From Flammulina velutipes (lineage: Eukaryota > Basidiomycota > Agaricomycetes > Agaricales > Physalacriaceae): a stretch of 64,000 nt of DNA. The stretch lies in the NCBI GenBank assembly GCA_011800155.1, contig CM022375.1:1488001-1552000 (forward strand). Reading direction: 5' to 3'. The notes beneath the pieces were generated by a model, which searched no databases, was not told where the DNA came from, and saw nothing but the letters and a program-made list of their open reading frames with translations. Of this stretch, positions 11,964 through 24,200 are shown in pieces. The translations under genes and the position numbers were made by a program. Numbering within the stretch: position 1 is the stretch's first letter; every line of letters begins with the position of its first letter.

Positions 11964-13314
11964 AGTAAATATGACTCGGAACTCTTATTACTGCGTTGAA
12001 ACTCTTCGACCGTAATTGTTGTTACAGTTTTCTTCCTTCTACTTTTGTTCTTACCGCCCGAATACGGGGAATATATATTTGATTTCTGGCCACTGAACTT
12101 TTGAGACCTTGTGGGTACCTGCAATAACTAGAATGCTTATTTGGCGCCACATGAAAATTATACATGCTATTTTCCATACTTTGACCATGGCTGCCATGTC
12201 ACAAAATTTACGATAGCTGAGATATACATATCCTGCTCTTCCATCAGTTCGTTGTGGTTTTTTTTTTTCGAAAGCCTCTCTCTAACCCGTTGCGCTCGTA
12301 CTCCACCGGGGGCATCATTACTAGTTTCACAATTGAAATGTGCTCTTATTAATGTAAGAGAAACCGTTGGCAATGCACGGCACACTGAACTAGCTAGGCT
12401 AAAGCATTCCAAGCGCCACAGGTTTCCCGGCATGTCACGGGATTTTGGAAATTTGTTCTTGTTTGGTAACTCAACCAAGCTCTCACTCTCCCCGCTAACT
12501 GCCCGTTCGCACTGCGGCCAGTTACACGGCAATACCTCATTAGCATGGGCGCGGGGTTATCTATCTAATGCGTCCATTCTGTCATTTTGACCACGTCGAA
12601 CGATGACCCACGCTGAAGGATCAACGTAATCTTTGCGTTCGAAATCTCAAGTGAATCCAGACGAGTAGACCACTGGGGGGCTCTGAGTCGTGGCCACCTT
12701 TCTCCTTGGTTCTTTGTCACTGAGCAAAAGTCTCCTCACTTCTATTATCTATATCTGCACAATCGGCTTACATTGCAGCCAGGCCGATCGGAATGCTAGC
12801 CTCCTGACAAATGTCCTACATCTCTGGGTGGTCAGTGCGATAACACCAATGCATCGACGATTCCCTCATACATCTTGCAATTGCTATCTGCCGAACACCT
12901 CTCTACTTATCTTTGGAGCTCGTGGCTTCTACGCTTTTTCACCTCGCGGAGATTCTCAGATCGGGACGCCCGTCTGACGTATCCGAGAGCCTGCTGGTAC
13001 ATGAAAGAAAGCCTTCATGATCGGCAGCGACTATCACCGCGAACTGAATTCATTTCCTGCCCATAACTTGGGTTCAAAACTTCTTCATGTGCTGCGTTAT
13101 GTCAATTTCGGTCACCGGGCGGACGTGCTCATCGATTAGTAGGGCATCCCATGTGTTGTTCGGATGCATGTGCTCTCCTTCGAGCGCGCGACCTGCCACA
13201 GCGCCCAAGGCCCTGGCTCACTTCTGCTGATCTCATCATCGAAGAAAGACCATAATCGGACCTCGAATGTCAGTATATAAGAATCCCAAGAGTAGGACGA
13301 GGAACCACTGAACA
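11964..13314. other. Intergenic region between lyase copies
   Basis: No supported gene; frames on both strands are short and lack recognisable motifs. A TATA-like TATATAAG at about 13273-13280 lies some 40 nt before the next start codon. Confidence 0.5.
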
Positions 13315-14690
13315 ATGCTGTTCTCCACAGTCCTTGGTTTTGTCGGTGTCCTCGTATCCCTTGCGACTGCTAGCTCCATCCCGACACCTGTCGAGCGTGC
13401 CAGAGGAGATGTCTTTCCCCGCGCGCCTTCTACCTTCACCCATCCTGGTGTGCTCATAGATCGCGCGCAGCTTGATTTCATCAAGGGCAAGGTGAACTCT
13501 GGTGCAGAGGTACAGTCGTTCATCCAATCACATACAACCTACGAATTGACTTTTGGTGCGCGCAGCCCTGGACATCAGCATACAATTCAATGCTCTCCTC
13601 GTCTCTCGGAAGTCTTTCCCGCAATCCGAGCCCTACTACAACTGTCGAATGTGGTCCTACGTCGACGCCAAATGTCGGATGTACTCAGGAGCGTCAGGAC
13701 GCCCTAGCTGCCTACGCGATGTCTTTGGCGTACTATATCACTGGGAGTGCTCAATACGCGCAGAAAGCGATCTCGTACATGAACGCGTGGGCGAAGACGA
13801 TCAAGTCGCACACCAATTCGAATGCGCCCTTGCAGACTGGATGGGCCGGCGCATCTTGGGCAAGAGCGGGGGAGATCATCAGATATACATATTCTGGATG
13901 GAGCTCTAGCGATGTGTCGGCCTTTGGGACAATGCTGAGGACCGTTTATCTTCCGACCGTCATCAAGGGATCGAACAGCAATGGTAACTGGGAGTTGGGT
14001 ATGTGACTAGATGTCTTTCTTCGTTGGACTCAGCTGACGCTATGGATTCTAGTGATGCTAGAAGCCGCTATCGGGATCGCCGTGTTCTTGGAAGACAAAT
14101 CGAGCTATGATACGGCGATGAACAAGTTCATGGGACGCGTTCCAGCGTATGTTTATCTACTCAAGGATGGTGATTATCCAAAGGCGGCTCCCGGGAGCGG
14201 GCTGGATACGAAGGCGAAGATCGTCTCTTATTGGCAGGGACAGCCTACCTTCCAGGCAAACGGGATAGCGCAGGAGACATGCCGGGACTTTGTTCACACT
14301 GGTTCGTTGATGTCGTCATTATCATGACCGTAGCACTAATCAGCGCTCGTAGGCTACGGGCTCTCATCCATCTCTCATATCGCGGAGACGTCGCGTATCC
14401 AAGGCACTGATCTTTATACTGGCGACATCGGCGAGCGACTGAGGTACGGGCTTGGGTTCCACGCACAGTTCCAGACTGGCGCGGCGCAACAGCCGAGCTG
14501 GTTATGTCCAAACAAATCGTTGAAGTTGGGATTGGGACCTATTACTGAGGTGGGGTACAATGCGCTACACAACAGATTGGGCCAGGCGATGACTAATACG
14601 GAGAATTTGACGAAGAGTGGGCGGCCTGCTGGAACAAACTTTTTGTTTGTCGGTTGGGAGACGTTGACACATGGTGACAATCCTGCTTGA
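13315..14690 (+). CDS. Secreted alginate-lyase-domain protein, copy 2
   Basis: A tandem duplicate of the gene at 10588 with the same four-exon structure. The signal peptide (MLFSTVLGFVGVLVSLATAS) is followed by THPGVLIDRAQLDFIKGK. The middle exon has TTYELTFGARSP only as intron read-through; spliced, it is PWTSAYNSMLSSSLGSLSRN. It ends GWETLTHGDNPA with TGA at 14688-14690. No internal stop or frameshift was found. The central exon is nearly identical to copy 1, so duplication or gene conversion is recent. Predicted role: extracellular polysaccharide lyase, substrate unknown. Confidence 0.82.
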
Positions 14691-15039
14691 AGTAAACTGA
14701 TATATGAATTGTAATACCGTAGTTCTTGTCTTGCTTGTTGTGCAATCGCGAGTTTTCATCAAAGTCAAAGTTCATCAAGACTCTGGGTTCTAATACAAAA
14801 CATTTTTCTTCCTTCTGCCCTCTCGTCGTACGAAGGATGGTCGCAAAATCTTTAGTAAACTCTTCCCCGGCACTTTATCCCAAACTCCGCGCTCCCTCCA
14901 TCATTCGATTTTCTTGGTCATTGTGGCGCAGCCTGTACGTTACGTGTGTGAGTAAAAGGGTAGGGAATGGAAGATTTGACTCACGATTAAACACAGTCTC
15001 CAGGCAGTCGATGAATGTTTCCGCGAATAATATTAGAAA

Positions 15040-15838
15040 TGAAATGAAGAGAGTATAAAGCAAAGAATATGAAGCGATCTTGAAATGGAGCAGATTATGT
15101 GCAGAATATAATGTAGAAAACAAAGAAGAGGTCGAGCGTCCGACAATCCGTATCCAGCGGTCCAAAGAAAGAGTTCTCAAGCCATCCTGCAAGCTGTAAG
15201 CTGCGCCTAAAACAAAATGAGCGACAGGTCTAATCAGAAAAAGGAAGAACTTACAGCCCAGCCCTCTGGCCCGCCACACCGGATGGTAACAGCGCCTCCT
15301 CGGATAACGATACAGCGAGTGCGACCATCTTCTTCGAACGTTTGCTTCGCTTCTTCGATGATGTCGAGGTTGAGCTGAGTGACATTGTCAGAAAGTACTG
15401 GACACTGTTGATGAATGTCGTTTGGGTGCGAGTGGCCTCGTCGGCGTCCTAAGGTCTCATCGCGCTTCCTCTGATAATCGAGGTAATCTACAGGCGATAG
15501 TTTGAAGATATCATCGAGCCGAGCGTGGGTGCTGCGCCGTTTCGAAGGCTGCCATTGAGATGGTATCTGGCTAGGGGTAGAGAAAACGGGGAGTAGGGAC
15601 TCGACGACGACGACGGATTTCTGCCTCTTCGTTGTGAATGCGCGTTTGAGTTGAAGGTAGATTTACGGCGAGGTTCAGAAGAGACGGTGTTGGTGATGTT
15701 GGCGAGCATACCGAGCATAGTAGTAGTGAAAGCGACAGTGATGGCTCAGAAGAGAGATAGTTAAGGAGTTATAAATTGTAAGCAGAGGTTGGTCGGTGAG
15801 ACCGGAACGCCACCGAGACATTATTTCGGAAGATTCCG
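15040..15838 (-). pseudogene. Frameshifted inverted copy of the gene at 51035
   Basis: The reverse complement matches 50930-51780 closely through the promoter, first exon, intron and downstream region. After KSTF the copy lacks four bases (GCAA) that are present at 51095-51100. The original frame, which carries LKRAFTTKRQKS and DDIFKVSPVDYLDYQRKRDE in the other copy, is therefore lost and the local frame ends early. The start codon region and the AG/GT intron signals are still present. The breakpoint on the right lies near 15838, where homology to 50930 fades. It sits about 350 bp after lyase copy 2, whereas the intact copy lies on the lyase copy 3 side, in mirror order. Confidence 0.75.
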
Positions 15839-16673
15839 AGGCTGCCTCCAGACTCAGAGTCAACCGACGTAGAATGCAAGTAGAGGGCTTTTTAAGAGAG
15901 ATTCTGGGAGACTGCAGAGCCCAATACACTGGAGAAGGACAACATTGCCAGTCTGTGGCGTCTTGATGATGCATACCATGAATAAATCTAGATTGCTGTT
16001 GTTAGACTTGCGTATAGTAGGTCTAATGAAAACTTACGAGTTGTACGTTGCGAATTCTACCACAAAAGACCCCCTTCCAAAGCTCGAATTAAGGAATTTA
16101 TTCCAACCATGCGCCCCAAGGAGCCTCCAGTACACAGTGGAAAGACGTCCTGCCAGCATCATTGTTAGATAATCACCAGTGAACATTGAGTTTGCCCGTA
16201 AAGAGTCAGATGCAGTCTATGTATAAGGGTATTAAGTACAGAGTTTGGGAGAAAGGTAGATTGATCCGATCACGTCCGACCCACTCAGTCCCGAAGAGTT
16301 GTTCTTCATCTGTTACCATCACCACCATTGTCGTAGCTTTCCGGCTCTTCCCTTCCTACTTGAAGTACAAAATCTATGGATATTGATACTGCTCGCATAC
16401 TAGCAACTTTTCTAGCATTGGGCCTGTGGCCCTAACAAGACGTTGACCAAACGCGTAAAGTCAGATGTGTTACTTGCGTCCAAATGACCAGGAAAGGGAA
16501 AGGTGCGGCGCTGGTCAATATAAATGTATTCATACTCATATGGGCGCAGTCCTACTGTTCTACCCTCCCTTTACGCCGTACAATGGGATATGCGACACGT
16601 GGATGGGCCACTCCAAGTCAAAAACAATGGATGATAGTGCCGTTAGCCAATCCTTTCTCTTTCACCAACCACT
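15839..16673. other. Intergenic region
   Basis: No gene or repeat was recognised. The stretch before 16674 probably holds the promoter of the deaminase-like gene. Confidence 0.4.
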
Positions 16674-18498
16674 ATGGAGCGCATCCGCCGCGACATTGCA
16701 GACCTTTCATCTCTTCTCGCCGCCCTCGAATACTATCGCCATGAGAAGATTGACGTCGCACCGTATATGCGACCAGGGCATCTGCGTCCGGATAACGCAG
16801 GATTTTTGCAATCGTTGGCGAAGGTGTTGAGCACTGTCGATAATGCGGTATCAGTCACGGGGGGACTGAAAACCAGTGGACATCTGCAGTTGGTTATCGC
16901 TGTCGAGGCAGACCATCAGGATTCAGGTGCGCGGTGCAGCTTCCGCGTTACTTTCTTTGACCAATGTTCTATAGGCTTATCTCGCTCAGATTCTGGTAAA
17001 TATTCCAAGTTGTTTGACGTTCATAGTTTCTTACAGCCAAACAGAAATCACCCTAGTCGGTACACCAGAATTGAAGAAAACTAATCTCAGTCCGATTAGC
17101 GACATATTTTCTTATACAGATAACGGCCACGACACAATCACATGCTTCATCCGGACCCACCTTACACCTCAGACATTAAATCGACGCGACAATCGCCTCG
17201 CCCTTGTCAAAGAGCGCGTTTCCGAGATGCGTCAAAAGATAGTCGCGTCCGACTTGCTCTTCCCATATCACACTGGCGGCTTTCGCGAAATCTTCTGTGC
17301 GTGGCGTGGCACCAACCCAAGCCGCGACTACGCTCTTCTCCCGAAAGAAGGAATAACCTTCCACGTGAAACCCAGCATGGGGGCGTTCATTGCTCAGATT
17401 GTCGTGGGCGTGTGGGATGCGACAACACGTTCCATGCTATTTACCAATGCGAATCTCCCGAGATGGATAAACGGACTGGGACTACTGTTGGGCTACGCCT
17501 GTCTGACGTTTGGCAACCCCGCTGCAGATGTAGAGGAGGTGTTCTTCTTGGCCGAAGCTATACATGTGCTCAAGGGCCTTTTCGCGTCGGAGCACCTCAA
17601 GCTGGTATTCACCAAATCTTCATTGGCGACGCAACTGAAGACGTGTTATGAGACATCCCAATCAATAGGTACGTGTCTTTTTAAGCATCCTGCCTCGAAC
17701 TAACCCTGGCTGGCATCATAGGTCCCAGAGACGTCGAGGTGCATGAAAGCTACCCGCTGCCTTCATGTCTTCAGCGCCTGGTTATCAACTACTTGACCGG
17801 GATAGTCGAAGTTGTCGTCCACGCGAAACATATATATCACCACCGTCTACATATGGACGCTTCGCTGCCACCCGACCAAGACATCGACGATCTCATTGTC
17901 GACGCCATCTATCTGAACATGGACGACACACTATCAGAACCCGTTTCATCTTTGGAAGATATCTTGATTAGATTCGTCCCAGATTTAGACGAGGAGGAAA
18001 TTTGGTTCAAAACCCGACGAGAGCAACTCCAGGCTTATGTCTCCGCTGCGGTACATCCAGAGGCGGCTATAACATGTTTGAAACGACTTCCAGAAGCAGT
18101 GCTCACGTCGGAACTCCAGCTGGATGCACAAACTGCCGAGGTAAGTACGCCTCCACATGATCTGGATTTATCTTCACGCGCCTTTGCAGATTGTGTCCAA
18201 GTGCTCGGCCTTGGCTGAGATTGGGATGAGTCGGAAGATGTGCTACTGTTGCGCAGTTGTAGAGGCTTGGACGTTGCAAGAGTCCGGAATGAACCTGGAT
18301 GGGATGGATCCGCGACGATCCCATGGGAGGATCGTTCCGTGGCTCCCTCCGCGGTATGGACTGTCGAGAGAGAAGCTCGAGGCTCTCAAGGGAGACTTGG
18401 TGGGCACCTTGAAGCTGCTGGTGAAGAAATTAAGGGAGGATGATCTAATGGCTGAGGTGGTTTCCAATATGTGCAAGGATGTCGGCGGCGGACTATGA
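16674..18498 (+). CDS. OTT_1508-like deaminase family protein, probably inactive
   Basis: Starts MERIRRDIADLSSLLAALEY. Best joining: exon 1 to about 16926, one intron to about 17032 (giving DSVSYSQTEITLVG), then exons to about 17670, 17722-18139 and 18190-18498. The C-terminal region has the layout of basidiomycete OTT_1508-like nucleic-acid deaminases (PF14441): a SELQL helix, then IGMSRKMCYCC with the zinc-binding C-x-C-C/C-x2-C pattern, then SHGRIVPWLPP. The usual HAE or HCE catalytic triplet is TSE here, so the zinc-binding histidine is replaced by threonine. Deaminases of this family act on nucleotides or nucleic acids; this copy is probably non-catalytic. The family call rests on motif memory. 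Confidence 0.6.
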
Positions 18499-19146
18499 CT
18501 TCATCTACACACGTCTCTTCCGATTAGTTGGCTTGTACTTGTATCATGTTATCTTAATGAGCTTCGGTCCTTAGAGTAAATGCAGCCTAGATCCATATTA
18601 CGCCACATGAGGACTCAAATTTTATTGTCAGTTTCTGCTTCGACGTGTGAGCTGGCGTGGACGCAAGAGTGCATATGAACGTTTCCAACGAGCCGGTATC
18701 CCCATGCTATTTAAGAAGCACTCAAAGAGGCTCGATCATATGTCAGTCTGCACGAATGCGATAGGTTGCCAGAAGCTATACGAAGTATGACCCGAGCCAG
18801 GTCACAGAGATACGTACCCTGGAATTGATCGCTGGAATTGGCTGCCTACAAGGATCCACAAACCACAACAAACATTTGCGTCTTACCTTCATGGGTGAAC
18901 GAATGACTAAACAGGGTGCTCGATGCATACAACCTCACTCAATTTCTTATTGATTTTCCGGTGCTATAGATCTTGCCGATCATCTCTGGATCTGTGTTCT
19001 AAAGGTAAAGCGCGCGCTAATGTGGTCCGTCATATACGCATGCTTGACGGTCGCAGACGACCCATCCAAATCTGACGATATCTCGCACTGCATGTTCTGA
19101 CACCTAAGTACCATTCCTCTCGTCAAAGTCTCCATCCACTGCCATC
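18499..19146. other. Intergenic region, shared promoter block
   Basis: No gene. The CCACAAACCACAACAA block at about 18857-18872 matches the upstream region of paralog 3. Confidence 0.5.
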
Positions 19147-20352
19147 ATGTCCTCCTCAGAACTTAGTCTAACTACCGATCAAATGGTGTATGAACTAGGA
19201 TCCGTTCTGCATTCTTCCATTCTCGACGTCTTGGGTTACGGGATATATACTGGTGTATATTTCGTGGCGCTCTATCTGACTCGTACGTCGTCCGCTGGCA
19301 CTTTCAACCTCCATAAGCTGAACCTCAAACCAGTGTCTCGGGAGACTGAGAGGCCTCGCGTAGGCTCAGCGGTCCTCATAACCGTCATGTGGATCCTTGT
19401 TACGATTCATACAGGCCTTACCTGGGACCATATCGAGAATGTTTTCATTAGACATGGAACAACTCGGGAGGCACAAATGATGTCGCTGTTGCCTGCCAAA
19501 TCGGATGAATCCTTTACACAGCGAATAATTTATACAGTGACGACATTCGCAGGTCTTTTATTGGCCGACATGACAATGGTAAGTGGGTGTCCTACTTATT
19601 TCAGATTCATATCTTACTGGAATACCCCGTAGATTTGGCGTTGTTGGGCTCTATACGCTCGAAGATGGGTCATCTGTGTCATTCCTGGACTATTCCTTCT
19701 CGCAGGATCAGGTACGCAGCATAGTACATATATAGCTTACTTCCTGTTCTGAGATTCATCACCCACCCTGCAGTCTCTTATGTTTGGCGAACCATCCTAA
19801 TTTTCAGACCTCATAATTTTGTGGTCACCAACCAAGTCAACAACCTGGAACTTGTATTCCTATCAGCGACTGTTCTGACGAACATAGTTTGCACTACTGC
19901 CATTGTCTACCGCATCGTCAGCTGCAGTGGTTGGAGAAAGTCGCTGAAGACGTACCACGGACTGATGGAGATTCTCATCGAGTCTTCCTTCCTATACACT
20001 TCGATCTACATTATTAGGATTGGACAGCAGACTTATGCGCAGTATTTCACAGAAGAGCTTGATGAACGATTCTTCTTCGCTCAGGCTTTGGGCTATTCAA
20101 TCACGGTACGCACACGTTTTTGAGCTTGCGCGCAGCTGTTGATCTTTGGCCGATGTGTAGGGACTCGTCCCAACGTTGGTTATCGCTCGCGTAGCGGCAG
20201 GGTTTACACGTCCGGATGATTCCTGCACATCCCTTCCGCATATGAGGTCGACAATGCCAGCGGGGAGCTTGCAACATGGACGGTCAGCTGATCTGGAGCA
20301 GAGCACTAATAGAATATCTGTCGTTCATGCCTCAAATGTGAATGGGACTTGA
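19147..20352 (+). CDS. Fungal multi-pass membrane protein, paralog 4
   Basis: Fourth paralog, about 9.3 kb away from the other three and separated from them by the lyase genes. It starts MSSSELSLTTDQMVYELG. Exons carry LDVLGYGIYTGVYFVALYL, ITVMWILVTIHTGLTW, IWRCWALYARRW, then VSYVWRTILIFRPHNF, and YTSIYIIRIGQQTYAQYF. The last exon reads GLVPTLVIARVAAGFTRPDD, closest to paralog 1, and ends with TGA at 20350-20352. Intron positions equal those of paralogs 2 and 3. No defect seen; function unknown. Confidence 0.8.
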
Positions 20353-20562
20353 CAGAGCTCGTTTCTAATGGCCAACTTCGTGGTTTTTATGACTTGATAT
20401 AAATAATTCTGTATGAACCCTCCCACTTCATGGGGTGTATCCCTGAGTAAGCATGGGGGTGCGCCACACGACTTACCAAACTCGTTGATCAAACTTTGAC
20501 GAATCCGCTCGTCGTTCTGCAAAGTCTCGAGATTATGCTGGTTCTTAAACACCAGGTCCATC
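20335..20562 (-). pseudogene. Fragment related to the small unknown gene at 43-46 kb
   Basis: A short frame with NDERIRQSLINEFG ending at a GTAAGT donor resembles DEDKRIRDVLVTEHG, which also ends at an intron donor, in the gene pair at 43182-43821 and 45414-45980. The N-terminal two thirds of those genes are missing. It is either a degenerate partial copy or a chance similarity. Confidence 0.35.
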
Positions 20563-20639
20563 GTGACGCCATATACTCTAGACCTCCTACTGGTACAATA
20601 TGAGTCTTTCCCAAGCACTGTGCGCCACATTGATTATTA

Positions 20640-21265
20640 GTGGCTAAAACATATGGGTTATAGAACCTGGCGCCGTGATTCAACGGTTTATTCTATGCCA
20701 ATCCAATTACTGCTTTGTTTGGACGACTGCGCTCTACTGACTGGATGGCGGGTACTTGCCATTGGCCCTCCCTTGGCTTGGATCACTTGTCGACTCTGGG
20801 TTCCATTGGGGTTCGAACTTTAGCCCTTCTTGAAGTTCGGAGTATGTGTTAGCCCAGGCGCATACTTACTCGGAGGATGAAGTTCGGAAAAACGATGCTT
20901 TGTATGGTGGCGCAGAACTCCAGGTACGATCGTATGACCGTGGATACTGAATTCAGTTGACCGGCGAGTTCTCACGGAAACGCCTATTCCAGGCCAGGTG
21001 ATGCTGTTTGGATGGTAGGAAGCGTTGTTCGATAGAGTCGTGCTCCAGAGTCGTCGAATAGCTGGTGCTACGAACAGTGTTGTGATCAAGATGTGATTGG
21101 ATGCCGGGCTTGTAGTGGCCTGGCCAGTCGGTTCCTGTAGCCCATCGGGCACTGATAGCACAGTGCTCGGAGTAGACGCGCCTAGATCACAAGGTGACGT
21201 CGATGACGAATACGGGCCTAGAGTATTAAACGCGGCAGGCTCGCACGTCTTGGTCTCCAACCACC
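20640..21265. other. Intergenic region before glycogen phosphorylase
   Basis: No supported gene. The antisense frame at 20820-21260 has no recognisable motif. The region should contain the phosphorylase promoter. Confidence 0.45.
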
Positions 21266-24200
21266 ATGACCTCTGTTATCGACCCAAAGTCCATTGGCAA
21301 GCCAGCGAGGGCTCGACGCCACGTCCGCACGTTGACGGGCACGTTCAGCTCTGCTATTCTCACCAAAAGCTAACGCATATAGCCAGGCTATCTCCCGGAA
21401 ACCGACGAAGCGGGCAAGGAAAAGTGGCCCAGAGGCGAAGAGGATGTCTGGAAAGACGGGACAAGAGGCATCGACACTGGCAAGTCGTCGTCGTCGTGAA
21501 CGTCGTGCAGCAGCTCATGGATCTCGTTAGATGTCAAGTCAATCACAAAGTCGTTCGTCAACCACGTCCAGACGTCGCTGGCGCGTCAGGCGTACAACCT
21601 CAGTAAGCGGCGCCCTTGGCTCGACGTCGGCCCCCATCTCACACATCGACAGACACATTTGGTGCCTACCAGGCTGCCGCTCTGTCCGTCCGGGACAATC
21701 TAATCGTATGTCCGCTTATCCCCTATGTCCGGACTATCAATTTATCGCATCCAGCTCAACTGGAACGACACCCAACTGACCTACACGCGCAAAGCACCCA
21801 AGAGAGCCTACTATCTCTCCCTCGAGTTCCTCATGGGCCGAACGCTGGATAACGCGGTACCTACTCTTCACCACTTCTCACATTGAGCGCTCTACTGATA
21901 CCGCACCAGCTTCTCAACCTCGGTCTCAAAGACCAATACACTGAAGGTGTTCGCAAACTCGGCTTCAACATGGAAGACCTCTTGGAACAGGAGCGAGACG
22001 CTGCACTCGGTAATGGAGGTCTGGGCCGTCTCGCCGCTTGTTACCTCGACTCGTCCGCTTCGCAGGTGACCGTCATTCTATCGACGCGTCTCTCTCGGTA
22101 CTCACGCGTCTAATGCTTCCAGGAACTCCCCGTCTGGGGCTATGGACTGAGGTACAAGTATGGTATCTTCCAGCAGCTCATTTCGCCTGAGGGTAACCAG
22201 CTGGAAGCTCCCGATCCATGGTTGGACAATCAAAACCCATGGGAGGTGAGTCGTACTCAACCATCCCCCCTGTCAATTACTAATATTCATCCAAGCTTCC
22301 TCGTCTTGACGTCGCCTATGATGTCCGCTTCTATGGCCAATCTGATCGTCTGAATGACGGCACCGCGCGTGCTAGCTGGACTGGCGGGCAGGAGGTCTTG
22401 GCCGTCGCGTACGACGTTATGATACCCGGATGCTACACCAAGACCACCAACAACCTGCGGCTTTGGGAATCCAAGCCCAAGCGTGGATTCGATCTCAACT
22501 CGTTCAACGCTGGCAACTACGAAGGAGCGGTATCGGCCTCTAACAGTGCCTCTGCGATCACCTCAGTTTTGTACCCCAATGACCACACGTGAGTGGACTT
22601 CTCATCTTCTTTCAGCTGGAGCTGACTCTGTTATCAGGACTTGTACGCTCTTATCCACTTCGCATCCAAAACTTTGGTTACTCATCTTTGTTACTAGTCG
22701 GAAAGGAGCTGCGCTTAAAGCAGCAATAGTACGTCCTTCACCTCGCCCTTTTGCATTATGCTCATGTTGGGCATACAGCTTCTGGACCGCAGCTAGTTTG
22801 GCTGACATCTTGAGGCGTTTCAAGAATCTTGGTAAACCAATAACCGAAATACCCGACTGTAAGTGAAGCATGTTCGTCGCCTTCTTCGTGTGTATTCATG
22901 GACCCATCCAGTCATTGCAATTCAACTTAACGATGTATGAACCCTTGTTTCATATTACTCTACGCGATTCTTATGCACGTGTCTAGACGCACCCTACGCT
23001 TGCTATTCCGGAGCTCATGCGCATACTCATTGATGAGGAAGAACTGGATTGGGATGTCGCCTGGGGAATTACCACCAACACGATCTTCTATACTAACCAC
23101 ACCGTTCTCCCGGTGGGTCTAATCCAATTCATCCCCACGCTCAGCTCATTTACATTGTACCCAGGAAGCCCTCGAGAAATGGGCCGTGCCATTAATGGAG
23201 CACGTTCTCCCGAGGTTGGCCTCATCTATATCACATATACGTCGACTAAACCGTTCTATAGGCACATGCAAATTATTTATGATATTGTGAGTGGATCTAT
23301 CCAATTGCTACTGGTATATGCACTGATGATCTTATCATAGAACTTGTGAGTCGAAAATGCTCTGAGTGATGGTCGCTTTTTGACATCCTGCAGCCTCTTC
23401 CTACAAGCCGTCGAGAGGAAATTCCCTGGGGATCGTGACAGACTCGGACGTATGTCTTTGATTGAAGGTAACGCAACCCCAGTCAGAGACCTAGCATGCT
23501 CTGACAAGTAGCGAAACAGAGGGATACCCGCAGCAAGTCCGAATGGCTCATCTCGCTTGCATTGGTATGTTCACATTTCCTGCATGACTTCGTCACTAAC
23601 ACTCGTTGCAGGTAGCAAGAAGGTGAACGGCGTGGCAGAGGTGATACTTTCAGTCTCCAGCTTTCCGAATTGGTCTCTCAACGTTTGCAGCTACACAGTG
23701 ACCTCGTGAGAACGACCATCCTCAAGGACTTTGTAGACTTTGAAGGCATCAGCAAATTTAGTAACGTCACTAACGGGAGTACGTCTTCGACATCTCATTT
23801 GTCCTCCATCCATTCATCATCCCCTCAGTCACTCCACGTCGTTGGTTGGACCAATGTAACCCGGAATTAAGTGCTTTGATCAGCAAAACGTTGAAGCTGG
23901 ACAAGAGCGTGTGGCTCAAGGACCTTGATCGTCTTCAGGGACTACTTCCTTTCGCCGAAGATGAGGCTTTCCGAAATGAATGGGCGGCCATCAAGCAGCG
24001 CAACAAAGAGCGTTTGGCACACTACGTCGAGGTCACACTCGGATTCAAGATCAACACCCATGCCATGTTCGACGTCCAGATCAAGGTGAGTAGGTCTATC
24101 TTTGCTTGAGGTTGAGCTTAATGAATCTCTCAGCGTCTGCATGAATACAAAGTAAGGACCCACCTTTTCGTTCATCTTCCAGCTGTTTGACTGGGTTTTC

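Noticed and set aside
20700..20820. tRNA-like sequence with GGGGTTCGAAC
   Set aside because: No cloverleaf; only one box resembles a tRNA.
21497..21499. In-frame TGA suggesting that glycogen phosphorylase is a pseudogene
   Set aside because: It lies inside a 51-nt intron with a perfect GCAAGT donor; removing it restores the conserved sequence and phase.
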